NCBI GenBank assembly: GCA_021802595.1
Contig: JAJZRT010000090.1
Location: forward strand, 1 to 9,873
DNA: 9,873 nt
Reading direction: 5' to 3'
DNA from: Pseudomonadota bacterium
Lineage (GTDB): Bacteria; Pseudomonadota; Gammaproteobacteria; Burkholderiales; Thiobacillaceae
Of the stretch, positions 1 to 6,864 are shown in pieces. The notes below the pieces were generated by a model. It was given only the letters and a program-made list of their open reading frames with translations, was not told the origin of the DNA and did not search any database. A program made the translations under genes and the position numbers. Every line of letters begins with the position of its first letter. The stretch's first letter is position 1.

Positions 1-1738
1 ATCTGCCACGGTCGATCAGCTCGGCGTGGGCACCCTCCTCCACCACGCGGCCGTTTTCGAACACCAGGATGCGGTCGGCCTGCTTCACCGCGCTCAAACG
101 ATGCGCGATGATGAGCGTGGTGCGGCCGGCCAGAAACCCGGAAAGCGCCTGATGCAGCCGCCGTTCGGTGTCGGTGTCGAGCGCGGAGGTGGCTTCGTCG
201 AGGATGACGATCTTCGGGTTGGCGACGATCATGCGTGCAATCGCCAGCCGTTGCCGCTGGCCGCCGGACAGCCGCACGCCCTGCCGCCCCACCACGGTGT
301 CCAGGCCATGCGGCAGCGCGGCGATGATGTCCTTCAGCTGCGCGATCTCCAGCGCCTGCCACAGGGTGGCGTCGCCGGCTTCGCGCCCCAGGGTGAGGTT
401 GGCGCGCACGCTGTCGTTGAACAGCACCGGGTGCTGCAGCACCACGCCGACGTGCTCGCGCACCGTTTCCCAGCCGATCTCGCTGACCGGCGCATCGCCG
501 TAAAGAATCTGCCCGGACTTCACCGGATACAGGCCCAACAGGGCCTGCACCAGCGTCGACTTGCCGCCGCCGGACGCGCCCACCAGCGCGACTTTTTCAC
601 CCGCCGCCACCGCGAGGCTGACGTCGTCCAGCACCGTCTCGCCGTCTGCATAGGCAAAGCTCACATGCTCAAGCGTGATGCCGACGGTGGCGCGATCCAC
701 GAACGGATCCCGCTGCGCCGGAAACTGCGGCTCGCTGTGCAGGCCGAGCAGCGCATTGATGCGCCCCAGCGCGGCGTTGGCGGCGAACCAGGCATACTGC
801 AGGCTCACCAGCTCCTGCACCGGCGTCATCATGAACCACAGGTAGCCGAACACCGCCAGCATCTCGCCGACGGTCAGGCTGGAGAACACCACCATCAGCA
901 TGGCGCCGGCACGGAAGGCATCGAAGCCGGCCAGGAACACGAAGAAGGAAATCCGGCTCATCGCGTCCGATTTCCAGGCGAACGCCGCGGCATGCCGGCG
1001 GATGTCGGCCGCCTTTTCGGTCACCCGCGCGAGATAATGCTTCTCGCGGTTCATCGCGCGGACCTGGGTCAGGGCATCGAGCGTTTCGGCAAGCGCGTCC
1101 TGGAACACCTCGAACGCACGGTTCTCGAACTTTTTCAGATCCTTCACCCGCTTGCCGAGCCGGGTTGAGAACAGGATCACCACCGGGTTCAAGAGCAGGA
1201 TGAACAGCGCGAGCTGCCAGTGCATCCAGAACAGCACCGCAGCGACCCCGACCAGGGTCAGCATCGACACGACCAGGCCGGAGACCGACGAACCAAGGAA
1301 GCTGTCGATGGCGTTGAGGTCGGTCACGAAATGCGAGGTGATCCGGCCCGCGCCCACCGTCTCGAATTCCGACAGGGCGATGCGCGACAGCCGGGCCAGC
1401 ATGCGCACCCGGATGCGGTACACCACGTCCTTGGCCAGCAGCGAAAACGTCCGTCCCTGCCACACGTTGAGCAGGATCGCCACCAGCCTGAGCATCACCG
1501 TCAGCAACAGTGTCACGCCGATGAACAGCACCGGGCCGTGCCAGGCGGATGGAAACACCGCGCCGATCCTCTGTACGAAGATCCCCGGGTGATGCAGCAG
1601 CACCTCGTCCACCATCAGCGGCAGCAGCAGCGGCACGGGTACCGCCGCGGCGACCGCCAGCAAGGCGATGACGTTGGCCTGCAGCAGGCGGGTGCGATGG
1701 GTTCTGAGTTCGTCGGCGATGCCGTGCCACGTCAGCAT
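1..1738 (-). CDS. ABC transporter, fused permease and ATP-binding protein (3' end cut by window edge)
   Basis: This is a type I exporter half-transporter of the MsbA-like class, with a membrane domain followed by a nucleotide-binding domain on one chain; two chains would form the inner-membrane pump. The frame is open for 579 codons from ATG 1738 to the edge, so the last residues are missing. The first ~300 residues hold several hydrophobic helices. The ATPase shows Walker A GASGGGKST at residues 387-395, a Q-loop glutamine at 435, the signature LSGGQ at 490-494, Walker B ILDEATS with D514-E515, a D-loop SALD and the switch histidine 546 (IIAHRLS). All catalytic residues are present. An in-frame TAG lies 12 codons upstream, and AGGA lies about 9 nt before the ATG, which fixes the start. 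The substrate cannot be told from the sequence; lipid, peptide or drug export are all possible. It follows the cytochrome b gene after 136 nt, so it may be a separate transcript. Confidence 0.93.
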   Translation of the reverse strand, partial: MLTWHGIADELRTHRTRLLQANVIALLAVAAAVPVPLLLPLMVDEVLLHHPGIFVQRIGAVFPSAWHGPVLFIGVTLLLTVMLRLVAILLNVWQGRTFSLLAKDVVYRIRVRMLARLSRIALSEFETVGAGRITSHFVTDLNAIDSFLGSSVSGLVVSMLTLVGVAAVLFWMHWQLALFILLLNPVVILFSTRLGKRVKDLKKFENRAFEVFQDALAETLDALTQVRAMNREKHYLARVTEKAADIRRHAAAFAWKSDAMSRISFFVFLAGFDAFRAGAMLMVVFSSLTVGEMLAVFGYLWFMMTPVQELVSLQYAWFAANAALGRINALLGLHSEPQFPAQRDPFVDRATVGITLEHVSFAYADGETVLDDVSLAVAAGEKVALVGASGGGKSTLVQALLGLYPVKSGQILYGDAPVSEIGWETVREHVGVVLQHPVLFNDSVRANLTLGREAGDATLWQALEIAQLKDIIAALPHGLDTVVGRQGVRLSGGQRQRLAIARMIVANPKIVILDEATSALDTDTERRLHQALSGFLAGRTTLIIAHRLSAVKQADRILVFENGRVVEEGAHAELIDRGR

Positions 1739-1778
1739 GACTGGCCATCCTGGAGAAAGAAAGACGCGCTGCTAGCAT

Positions 1779-1807
1779 AAGCGCTAACGCGCCCAGCCGA
1801 AAGCGCT
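1779..1807. repeat. Paired AAGCGCT direct repeats upstream of the ABC transporter gene
   Basis: AAGCGCT occurs at 1779-1785 and again at 1801-1807, so the copies are 22 bp apart (about two helical turns). Each contains the palindrome AGCGCT. On the minus strand the proximal copy abuts a possible -10 hexamer, TATGCT (1779-1774), with a poor -35 (TTTCGG, 1802-1797) 17 bp further up. This could be an operator-promoter for the ABC gene, but the promoter match is weak and the repeats are short, so chance is a real possibility. Confidence 0.25.
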
Positions 1808-1874
1808 GGCCGGCCTGCTTCGATGCGGCACCGGACAATGGGCGCGAAGTCGCACCGAAGGATCTCGTCCCGTT

Positions 1875-2567
1875 CTACAAATCCGCTGCGCCGCCGCCCA
1901 CCCGGAGCAACGCATAGACGAGCGCCACCATGAGGCCCAGCAATACCAGCGCTTTCCAGGCCGGCGCCCTCCGCCCGGCCGCCTCCCTCGTCATAGCGGT
2001 CTTCACGCCGGTGAACATCGCCTGGATCATGTCGTCACGACGCAGCAACTGATGGGCGAACACCGCGGCAACGTGCACACCGATCAGGCCCAGCAGCAGA
2101 TCGAAATTGTAGCCATGCAGGGTGGTGATGAAGCTGCTGGTGTCGTGGCTGACCCAATGAGAGAGCGGAGCTTCGTACGCATCGTCGTCATTGCCCAGCA
2201 GGCCGGTGACGACTTGCACCAGCAGCACCAGCAACAGGCTCAGGATCATCCACCCCCCCAGCGGGTTATGCCCCAGATAAGTCAGGGGCCGGCGTTGCAG
2301 CACGCTGCGGATGTACGCGTAACTGGTGCGCGGGCCCCGCACGAAGTGCGCAAACCGTGCCGTGTCGCTGCCCACAAACCCCCAGGCAATGCGGAACAGC
2401 AGCAGCGTGAGGATGGCATAGCCCGACCAGCCATGGTATTCCATCCATTCGTTGCCCTGTTCCCCGCTCCACCAGGAAAATCCGACCAGCGCCAGAAGCA
2501 GCCAGTGAAACAGCCGCACCGGCACATCCCACACCCTGATCCTGACCGGCACGGGCGACGGCGTCAT
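1875..2567 (-). CDS. Cytochrome b561-type membrane protein (Ni/Fe-hydrogenase cytochrome b-like family)
   Basis: This 230-residue protein is a predicted inner-membrane diheme b-type cytochrome that would move electrons between the quinone pool and a periplasmic partner. The N-terminus carries the family hallmark VWDVPVRLFHW (residues 12-22), with His21 in the first helix. Further candidate heme ligands are His45 at the start of the second helix and His151, His165 and His172 around the fourth. Hydrophobic segments lie at about 16-33, 46-66, 103-124, 155-175 and 204-222; the fifth follows a basic stretch (RREAAGRR-like region) and is an additional C-terminal anchor. The ATG overlaps the TGA of the upstream cytochrome c gene (ATGA), indicating translational coupling, and a G-rich stretch precedes it by about 10 nt. 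Pairing with the cytochrome c is the best clue to its job. The family assignment is firm; the electron donor and acceptor are inferred. Confidence 0.9.
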   Translation of the reverse strand: MTPSPVPVRIRVWDVPVRLFHWLLLALVGFSWWSGEQGNEWMEYHGWSGYAILTLLLFRIAWGFVGSDTARFAHFVRGPRTSYAYIRSVLQRRPLTYLGHNPLGGWMILSLLLVLLVQVVTGLLGNDDDAYEAPLSHWVSHDTSSFITTLHGYNFDLLLGLIGVHVAAVFAHQLLRRDDMIQAMFTGVKTAMTREAAGRRAPAWKALVLLGLMVALVYALLRVGGGAADL

Positions 2568-3040
2568 AGCACCGCCATCCCCCGAAACGCCTTATGGCAG
2601 GCAGCGCAGCTATCGCTCACATGCTGGTAGGCCGGCCGGATCAAGTCCATCTTGCCGGTTTTGGCCATCGCATCGAGGTTGGACACCGCCTTGATGTAGG
2701 TATCCTGCGCCTGCTTGAATTGGGCGGCGTTCTGCCATACCGCGGGCTTGGCGCGGCTCGGCGCATAGGTGCTCCCGGGGGGGAAATACGCCCACGGCTG
2801 CGTGCTCAGGGTTTGCAGCTTGTTGGCGAGCGCCAGGAAATCTGCCGCGACATAAGGATTTTTACCACGCACCACGATCCCCATCGGCTCGAACGTGCGC
2901 AGGGTTTCCTGCAACAGTGCGCGACGCTTGGTCACCGGCTGGCCGGGGTGTGTATCGGCCTTGGGGCCGCATCCGGCCAGCATCACGCAGGCGCCGATCA
3001 GTAGCGGCGCTGCACGCAGGTAGGGTTTGAGCGAAATCAT
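2564..3040 (-). CDS. Class II c-type cytochrome (cytochrome c'/c556-like) lipoprotein
   Basis: From ATG 3040 the product is 158 residues. It opens with a basic n-region, a hydrophobic core and a perfect lipobox LAGC with Cys24, so it should be exported and lipid-anchored. Glycine at +2 after the cysteine, rather than aspartate, favours the outer membrane. The single heme motif CAACH sits near the C-terminus (residues 145-149), as is usual in the cytochrome c' family (four-helix class II), and the mid-protein WAYFPPGS and KPAVW segments also fit that family. A methionine in the first helix (in TFEPMG) could be a sixth heme ligand, which would make it c556-like rather than c'. Upstream in-frame starts exist at 3046 and 3127. 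I chose 3040 because GGA lies 5 nt before it and it gives a compact signal peptide. It overlaps the cytochrome b gene by 4 nt. No convincing promoter is visible in the 113 nt after mnmE. Confidence 0.87.
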   Translation of the reverse strand: MISLKPYLRAAPLLIGACVMLAGCGPKADTHPGQPVTKRRALLQETLRTFEPMGIVVRGKNPYVAADFLALANKLQTLSTQPWAYFPPGSTYAPSRAKPAVWQNAAQFKQAQDTYIKAVSNLDAMAKTGKMDLIRPAYQHVSDSCAACHKAFRGMAVL

Positions 3041-3121
3041 GATCATCCAGGTGAGGGCGTAAATGGCTAAGGGGTATCGATAGCGCAAACCCGGGCCGAG
3101 TTCCCCTGGATGCCGCAGAAC

Positions 3122-3163
3122 CGGCAAATAATGCAGGATTGCAGGAACGGCATCTATTTGCCG
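3122..3163 (-). terminator. Long bulged hairpin enclosing the mnmE stop codon
   Basis: CGGCAAATA at 3122-3130 is a perfect inverse of TATTTGCCG at 3155-3163. Inside it, ATGC 3131-3134 pairs with GCAT 3150-3153, leaving one bulged base (3154) and a loop of 15 nt. In the minus-strand transcript the mnmE stop TAG (3156-3154) lies in the 5' arm. No U-tract follows, so this is not a classical Rho-independent terminator. It may stabilise the 3' end of the mnmE message, or attenuate read-through into the cytochrome genes. The structure is seen directly; the role is inferred. Confidence 0.45.
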
Positions 3164-4494
3164 ATGCAGAACCTGCTGAAGATTTCGCCCAGCAAATCGT
3201 CGGCGCTGAATTCGCCGGTGATTTCGGACAGTGCGGCCTGCGCCAGCCGCAGCTCTTCTGCGAACAGTTCAAGCTGCGCAGTCGCCTGGCGTGCCGCTGC
3301 CAAATGCGTGGCGGCTCGGCCCAGCGCATCCAGATGGCGTGCACGCGCCATGAACGTGCCTTCGCCCGCCGCCTGCCAGCCCGCCGCTTGCAGCAGCCTG
3401 TCACGCAACAATGCCACCCCGGCGCCGGTTCTGGCGGAGAGCCAGATCTCGTCGCCCGTCACACGCGGCACCTCTCCGGTGACATCGATCTTGTTGTGCA
3501 GGGTCAGACGCGCCACCCTGGGCAGACGCGCAAGGATCGCCGCTTCCCGCTCGCCCAGGCCGTGGGCGGCATCCACCAGCAGCAGCGCCACGTCGGCCTT
3601 GTCCACCGCCGCCCAGGTCCGCGCGATGCCGAGCTGTTCCACCGGGTCGGCCGTGTCGCGCAGGCCCGCGGTGTCGATGACGTGCAGCGGCACGCCACGA
3701 ATCTGGATCGTCTCGCGCACGGTGTCGCGCGTGGTGCCGGGAATCTCGGTGACGATCGCCGCCTCGAATCCGGCCAATTGATTCAACAGGCTCGACTTGC
3801 CGACGTTGGGCTGGCCGATCAGCACCACCGTCAGGCCCTCGCGCAGGAGCGCGCCCTGCTTAGCCTGCGCCCGCACTGCCGCGAGGCTGGCGTCGATGGC
3901 GTCGAGCCGGCCGAAGGCGTCGGCCTGCTTGAGGAAATCGATTTCCTCTTCTGGAAAGTCCAGCGTCGCTTCGACCAGCATGCGCAGGCGCGTCAGCGCC
4001 TCGACCAGCTCTGCGATCCGCGCCGAGAAGGCACCCGCCAGCGAGCGTACCGCCGAACGCGCGGCCTCGGTGGAGGCCGCATCGATCAGGTCGGCCACCG
4101 CCTCGGCCTGGGCCAGATCGAGCTTGCCGTTCAAAAACGCGCGGCGGGAAAACTCGCCCGGCTCGGCCAGCCGCGCGCCCAGTTCAAGACAGCGCTGCAG
4201 GAGCAGATTCAGCACCACCGGACCGCCGTGCCCCTGCAGTTCCAGCACGTTCTCCCCGGTGAACGAGTGCGGCGCGACGAAATGAAGCGCGATGCCTTCG
4301 TCGATCGGCTGCCCCTGCCCGTCGAGGAAGCGGCTGTAGGTGGCATGACGCGGTATGGGCACGCTTCCGAGCACCGCCTGCGCCAGGGGCGCGATGTCCG
4401 GTCCTGATACCCGCACCACGCCCACGCCACCGCGCCCGGGCGCGGTGGCGATGGCTGCAATCAGATCAGGCCTTGCCGGAGGCGAGCTTGCCAC
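3154..4494 (-). CDS. mnmE: tRNA uridine-5-carboxymethylaminomethyl(34) synthesis GTPase MnmE
   Basis: MnmE works with MnmG to place the (carboxymethyl)aminomethyl group on the wobble uridine of certain tRNAs, using a tetrahydrofolate one-carbon donor and GTP hydrolysis. From GTG 4494 the protein is 446 residues, close to the usual ~450. The N-terminal folate-binding domain begins with [14 protein letters not shown]. The G domain inserted in the helical domain shows GQPNVGKSS (227-235), TTRD (about 254-257), DTAG (274-277) and NKID (334-337). The protein ends in the conserved CIGK, whose cysteine is functionally important in the family. An alternative TTG start lies at 4503. GTG 4494 has GAGG just upstream, though with a short spacer, so the start is not settled. 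Either start lies inside the end of yidC (29 or 38 nt overlap), so translation is probably coupled. mnmG is not in the window. Confidence 0.95.
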   Translation of the reverse strand: MASSPPARPDLIAAIATAPGRGGVGVVRVSGPDIAPLAQAVLGSVPIPRHATYSRFLDGQGQPIDEGIALHFVAPHSFTGENVLELQGHGGPVVLNLLLQRCLELGARLAEPGEFSRRAFLNGKLDLAQAEAVADLIDAASTEAARSAVRSLAGAFSARIAELVEALTRLRMLVEATLDFPEEEIDFLKQADAFGRLDAIDASLAAVRAQAKQGALLREGLTVVLIGQPNVGKSSLLNQLAGFEAAIVTEIPGTTRDTVRETIQIRGVPLHVIDTAGLRDTADPVEQLGIARTWAAVDKADVALLLVDAAHGLGEREAAILARLPRVARLTLHNKIDVTGEVPRVTGDEIWLSARTGAGVALLRDRLLQAAGWQAAGEGTFMARARHLDALGRAATHLAAARQATAQLELFAEELRLAQAALSEITGEFSADDLLGEIFSRFCIGK

Positions 4495-6109
4495 CGCCCT
4501 CAACCCGTTTGTTGATCACCCACTGCTGCGTAATCGACAGGATGTTGTTGACGATCCAGTACAGCACGAGGCCTGCCGGGAAGAACACGAACATGACGGT
4601 GAATGCCATCGGCATGATCATCATGATCTTGGCCTGCATCGGGTCCATCGGCTGCGGGTTGAGCTTGACCTGCAGGATCGAGGTGATGCCCATCACGATC
4701 GGCAGGATGTAGAAGGGATCGGGCGCCGTCAGGTCGGTGATCCAGCCCAGCCACGGTGCGCCCCGCATTTCTACCGCCGCGAGCAGCACCCAGTACAGCG
4801 CGATGAACACCGGAATCTGGATCAGGATCGGCAGGCAGCCGCCGAGCGGATTGATCTTCTCGGTCTTGTAAAGGTCCGCCATCGCCTGGTGCAGCTTGGC
4901 GCGGTCGTCGCCATAGGTTTCCTTCAGTTGCTGCAGGCGCGGGGTCAGCTTCTTCATCTTGGCCATCGACTTGTAACCCGCCGCCGACAGCGGGAACAGC
5001 GCCAGCTTGAGGAGGATGGTCAGGATGATGATGGCCCAGCCCCAGTTGCCGACGAAACCCTCGATTTTTGCCAGCGCCCAGTAGATGGGGAAGGCCAGCG
5101 GCGTGAGCCAGCCGTAATCGCGCACGAGATCGAGGCCGGGCGCGGCGGCTTCCAGCAGCTTCTGCTTCTGCGGCCCCGCGTAGAGTGGTACGGTGAAGAC
5201 TTTCTGCTGGCCCGGTGCCAGCGTGCCTTCGGCCAGGATGACGCCGGCCGAATAAAGCCCGTCTCCCAGCGCGCGCGCGTAATACTCGCGCTTGATCGTC
5301 CCTTCGGGCAGCCAGGCCGACACGAAGTGATGCTGCACCAGCGCCACCCATCCGTTGTCGGCCGTTTTCTCGAACTCGGCCTTGCCTTCCTGGATGTTCT
5401 TGAAGGGGACTTTCTGGAATTTCTTGGCGTCGGTATAGAACGCGGGACCGGTGAAGGTATGCAGGAAGAACGACGCGCCGCGAGGTGCGCCGGCATGGCG
5501 CGTGAACTGGTAATAGGGCGTCAGGTCGACGGGCTGGGAGCCGTTGTTGATGACCCGCGTCCGGAGGGAAATCTGATAGCTGCCACGCTTGAAAATATAG
5601 GTCTTCTCGACGCGCACACCCGTGGCAGGATCGCTCCACACCAACGGAACCTCGACTTCCGATGCGCCCTGGACCAGGCGATAGGTGCCGGGATTCAGCT
5701 GAAATACACTGCGATGCGTGGGAAGATCCTTGCCAAGCAGGCCGCTCTGCGCCAGGTAGGGCTGGGTCGGATCGTCTTCAAACAGCGTGAAAATCTGATT
5801 GCGTTCCTGCGTCTCGCGGTAGGACAGCAAGTCGAGCTGCCGGAGATCGCCGCCGTTGGCATCGATGGTGGCACGCAGCACATCGGTTTCCACCACCGCG
5901 CGCGCGCCCTTCGCCAACCCGGGCTGGGTGGGCGCGGCCGCGGGGGCGTTCAGCGCCTGGCTTGGCGCGGGCGGAGCACTTGTGTTTGCACTCGTGGCGC
6001 TCGTCGCCGTGACGGCGGGAGGCGGCGCATGTTTGTCCTGCCAGGCTTCCCACAACAAAAGCAGCGAGAAGGAAAAGACAATGAAAAGGATCAGCCGCTG
6101 ATTATCCAT
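4466..6109 (-). CDS. yidC: Membrane protein insertase YidC
   Basis: YidC inserts and folds inner-membrane proteins, alone or with SecYEG. The 547-residue product starts [20 protein letters not shown], the standard first transmembrane helix of the Gram-negative form. An Ala/Pro/Thr-rich linker (about 28-66) follows, then the large periplasmic beta-domain (about 70-325) and the conserved five-helix core from about residue 340 to 530. The groove position that carries Arg366 in E. coli appears to be Lys368 here (LLKLALFPL), keeping the positive charge. The core also shows [12 protein letters not shown] and [20 protein letters not shown], as expected. The tail is short and basic. ATG 6109 is chosen over an in-frame upstream start (6184) because the latter lies inside rnpA and adds non-homologous sequence. 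No good Shine-Dalgarno is visible, so coupling to rnpA, which ends 11 nt upstream, is likely. The usual yidD gene is absent from that junction. Confidence 0.97.
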   Translation of the reverse strand: MDNQRLILFIVFSFSLLLLWEAWQDKHAPPPAVTATSATSANTSAPPAPSQALNAPAAAPTQPGLAKGARAVVETDVLRATIDANGGDLRQLDLLSYRETQERNQIFTLFEDDPTQPYLAQSGLLGKDLPTHRSVFQLNPGTYRLVQGASEVEVPLVWSDPATGVRVEKTYIFKRGSYQISLRTRVINNGSQPVDLTPYYQFTRHAGAPRGASFFLHTFTGPAFYTDAKKFQKVPFKNIQEGKAEFEKTADNGWVALVQHHFVSAWLPEGTIKREYYARALGDGLYSAGVILAEGTLAPGQQKVFTVPLYAGPQKQKLLEAAAPGLDLVRDYGWLTPLAFPIYWALAKIEGFVGNWGWAIIILTILLKLALFPLSAAGYKSMAKMKKLTPRLQQLKETYGDDRAKLHQAMADLYKTEKINPLGGCLPILIQIPVFIALYWVLLAAVEMRGAPWLGWITDLTAPDPFYILPIVMGITSILQVKLNPQPMDPMQAKIMMIMPMAFTVMFVFFPAGLVLYWIVNNILSITQQWVINKRVEGGGKLASGKA

Positions 6110-6120
6110 GGAACGGGACG

Positions 6121-6519
6121 CTATGAGTTTGAAGGGGATTCCGGGGCGGCAATCCGGGATTCGCCTGACACCGCGGCGGGCCATTTTGCCATGGCTCGCT
6201 GGCCCGCACGCGTGAAGGCGCGCAACAAATCGCGGGCCTCATCGCCCGGAACCGGCGTGGCAATGAGACGAACGACAAAGTCGCACGCGGGCAGTTCCGG
6301 CAGGGCCCGACGAAAACTTTCGCGCACGCATCGCTTGACGCGGTTGCGATCCACCGCGCGCGCAAGCAGGCGCTTGGCAACGACCATGCCCAGGCGGGGA
6401 TGCCCCACCTGGTTGGGCCGCGCCATCACCATCAGGAAATCCGTCCGTGCACGCTGGTTGTCGGCAAACACCTGGTCGAAATCAGCCTTGTCGACCAGGC
6501 GCGCGTTGCGAAGGCGCAC
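6121..6519 (-). CDS. rnpA: Ribonuclease P protein component
   Basis: RnpA binds the catalytic RNase P RNA and helps it recognise the 5' leader of precursor tRNA. The 132-residue product contains the family's central signature KRLLARAVDRNRVKRCVRE (about 49-67), with the RNR box at 58-60, preceded by a typical N-terminus with the RLVDKADFDQVF segment. The start is GTG 6519; the frame is open further upstream, but that extension overlaps rpmH and is not RnpA-like. A G-rich GGGTGG lies just before the GTG. The C-terminus, from about residue 113, is a Ala/Pro/Ser-rich tail beyond the conserved fold, which makes the protein a little longer than the E. coli one. It begins 23 nt after rpmH and ends 11 nt before yidC, so it is part of the same transcript. 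Confidence 0.94.
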   Translation of the reverse strand: MRLRNARLVDKADFDQVFADNQRARTDFLMVMARPNQVGHPRLGMVVAKRLLARAVDRNRVKRCVRESFRRALPELPACDFVVRLIATPVPGDEARDLLRAFTRAGQRAMAKWPAAVSGESRIAAPESPSNS

Positions 6520-6542
6520 GCCACCCGCTGGGTTGGCGTTGA

Positions 6543-6677
6543 TTAGACAGCCAGACGCGCACGACCCTTGGCGCGGCGTGCGTTGATCACGGCACGGCCC
6601 GCCTTGGTTTTCATGCGGGCGCGAAAGCCGTGGGTGCGTTTGCGGCGGACAGTGGAGGGCTGGTAAGTGCGTTTCAT
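6543..6677 (-). CDS. rpmH: 50S ribosomal protein L34
   Basis: This short, very basic protein of 44 residues is a structural part of the large ribosomal subunit. It begins [18 protein letters not shown] and ends [11 protein letters not shown], matching the L34 family almost throughout and its normal length of 44-46. The ATG at 6677 has AAGGA about 7 nt upstream. It is the first gene of the minus-strand rpmH-rnpA-yidC-mnmE cluster, driven by the promoter at 6757-6786, and has a structured leader. Its position beside dnaA is the classical arrangement in bacteria. Confidence 0.98.
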   Translation of the reverse strand: MKRTYQPSTVRRKRTHGFRARMKTKAGRAVINARRAKGRARLAV

Positions 6678-6700
6678 GGCATATCCTTTCTGGCTGGCGC

Positions 6701-6728
6701 CGGTCCATCCGCCGGGGCGGGCGGACCG
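6701..6728 (-). promoter_or_regulatory. Hairpin in the rpmH leader
   Basis: CGGTCC at 6701-6706 is the inverse of GGACCG at 6723-6728, and the GC-rich interior (CCGC/GCGG) can extend the stem past a 2x2 internal loop. In the minus-strand transcript it lies about 13 nt before the AAGGA ribosome binding site of rpmH, with a T-run on its 5' side. That polarity argues against a terminator and suggests a structured 5' leader. Any control of L34 synthesis is inference. Confidence 0.35.
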
Positions 6729-6756
6729 AACAAAAAAATCCGTTGAAAAACCGTGT

Positions 6757-6786
6757 ATTAGACCCGTCCAATCGGGGGGATGTCAA
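6757..6786 (-). promoter_or_regulatory. Sigma-70 type promoter of rpmH
   Basis: On the minus strand a perfect -35 TTGACA (6786-6781) is followed after 18 bp by TCTAAT (6762-6757), a 5/6 match to the -10 consensus. Transcription would start near 6750, giving a leader of roughly 70 nt before rpmH. This is the strongest promoter-like signal in the window and fits the high expression expected for a ribosomal protein operon. Confidence 0.8.
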
Positions 6787-6827
6787 GTTCGCCCCGAGCC
6801 GTGGCTGGCAAACCGTGCCTGCATGCC

Positions 6828-6836
6828 TGTGGATAA
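6828..6836 (-). promoter_or_regulatory. DnaA box upstream of dnaA
   Basis: The minus strand reads TTATCCACA, a perfect consensus DnaA box. It lies 28 nt before the proposed dnaA start and 41 bp upstream of the rpmH -35. This placement suits DnaA autoregulation of its own gene and may also contribute to the origin. A GATAAC hexamer overlapping the box could be a dnaA -10, but no good -35 accompanies it. Confidence 0.75.
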
Positions 6837-6844
6837 CCTTATCG

Positions 6845-6852
6845 AAGGAGAG
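6845..6852 (+). promoter_or_regulatory. Ribosome binding site of dnaA
   Basis: AAGGAGAG is the only strong Shine-Dalgarno in this gap. An in-frame TAA at 6853 rules out any earlier start. The first candidate afterwards is TTG 6865, 12 nt downstream; ATG 6874 is 21 nt away and ATG 6904 much further. The site therefore favours TTG 6865, though the spacing is longer than ideal. Confidence 0.6.
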
Positions 6853-6864
6853 TAAGATTCATTT

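Noticed and set aside
26..1168. A 380-codon open frame on the plus strand, and a 389-codon frame at 669-1838 on the minus strand
   Set aside because: Both are alternative frames of the ABC transporter gene; the true frame holds Walker A, Q-loop, signature, Walker B and H-loop in order.
3139..4407. A 422-codon open frame on the plus strand opposite mnmE
   Set aside because: It is antisense to an intact mnmE with all G motifs, and has no domain of its own.
6137..6161. Short inverted and palindromic elements (GGATT/AATCC, AATCCGGGATT) near the rnpA stop
   Set aside because: The stems are only about five pairs and lie within coding sequence; chance is likely in GC-rich DNA.
4355..6586. A 743-codon open frame on the plus strand opposite yidC and rnpA
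   Set aside because: It lies antisense to firmly identified genes. Its product is rich in Arg, Gln, His and Gly in a way typical of the mirror frame of GC-rich coding DNA, with no recognisable domain.
6674..6682. A two-codon reading frame (ATG CCA TGA) overlapping the rpmH start
   Set aside because: It is too short to mean anything without further evidence and the rpmH ribosome binding site serves the real start well.
6701..6738. GC-rich hairpin followed by an A-run on the plus strand, considered as an intrinsic terminator
   Set aside because: On the minus strand the T-run lies before the hairpin and on the plus strand an A-run follows it, so neither strand has the hairpin-then-U order.
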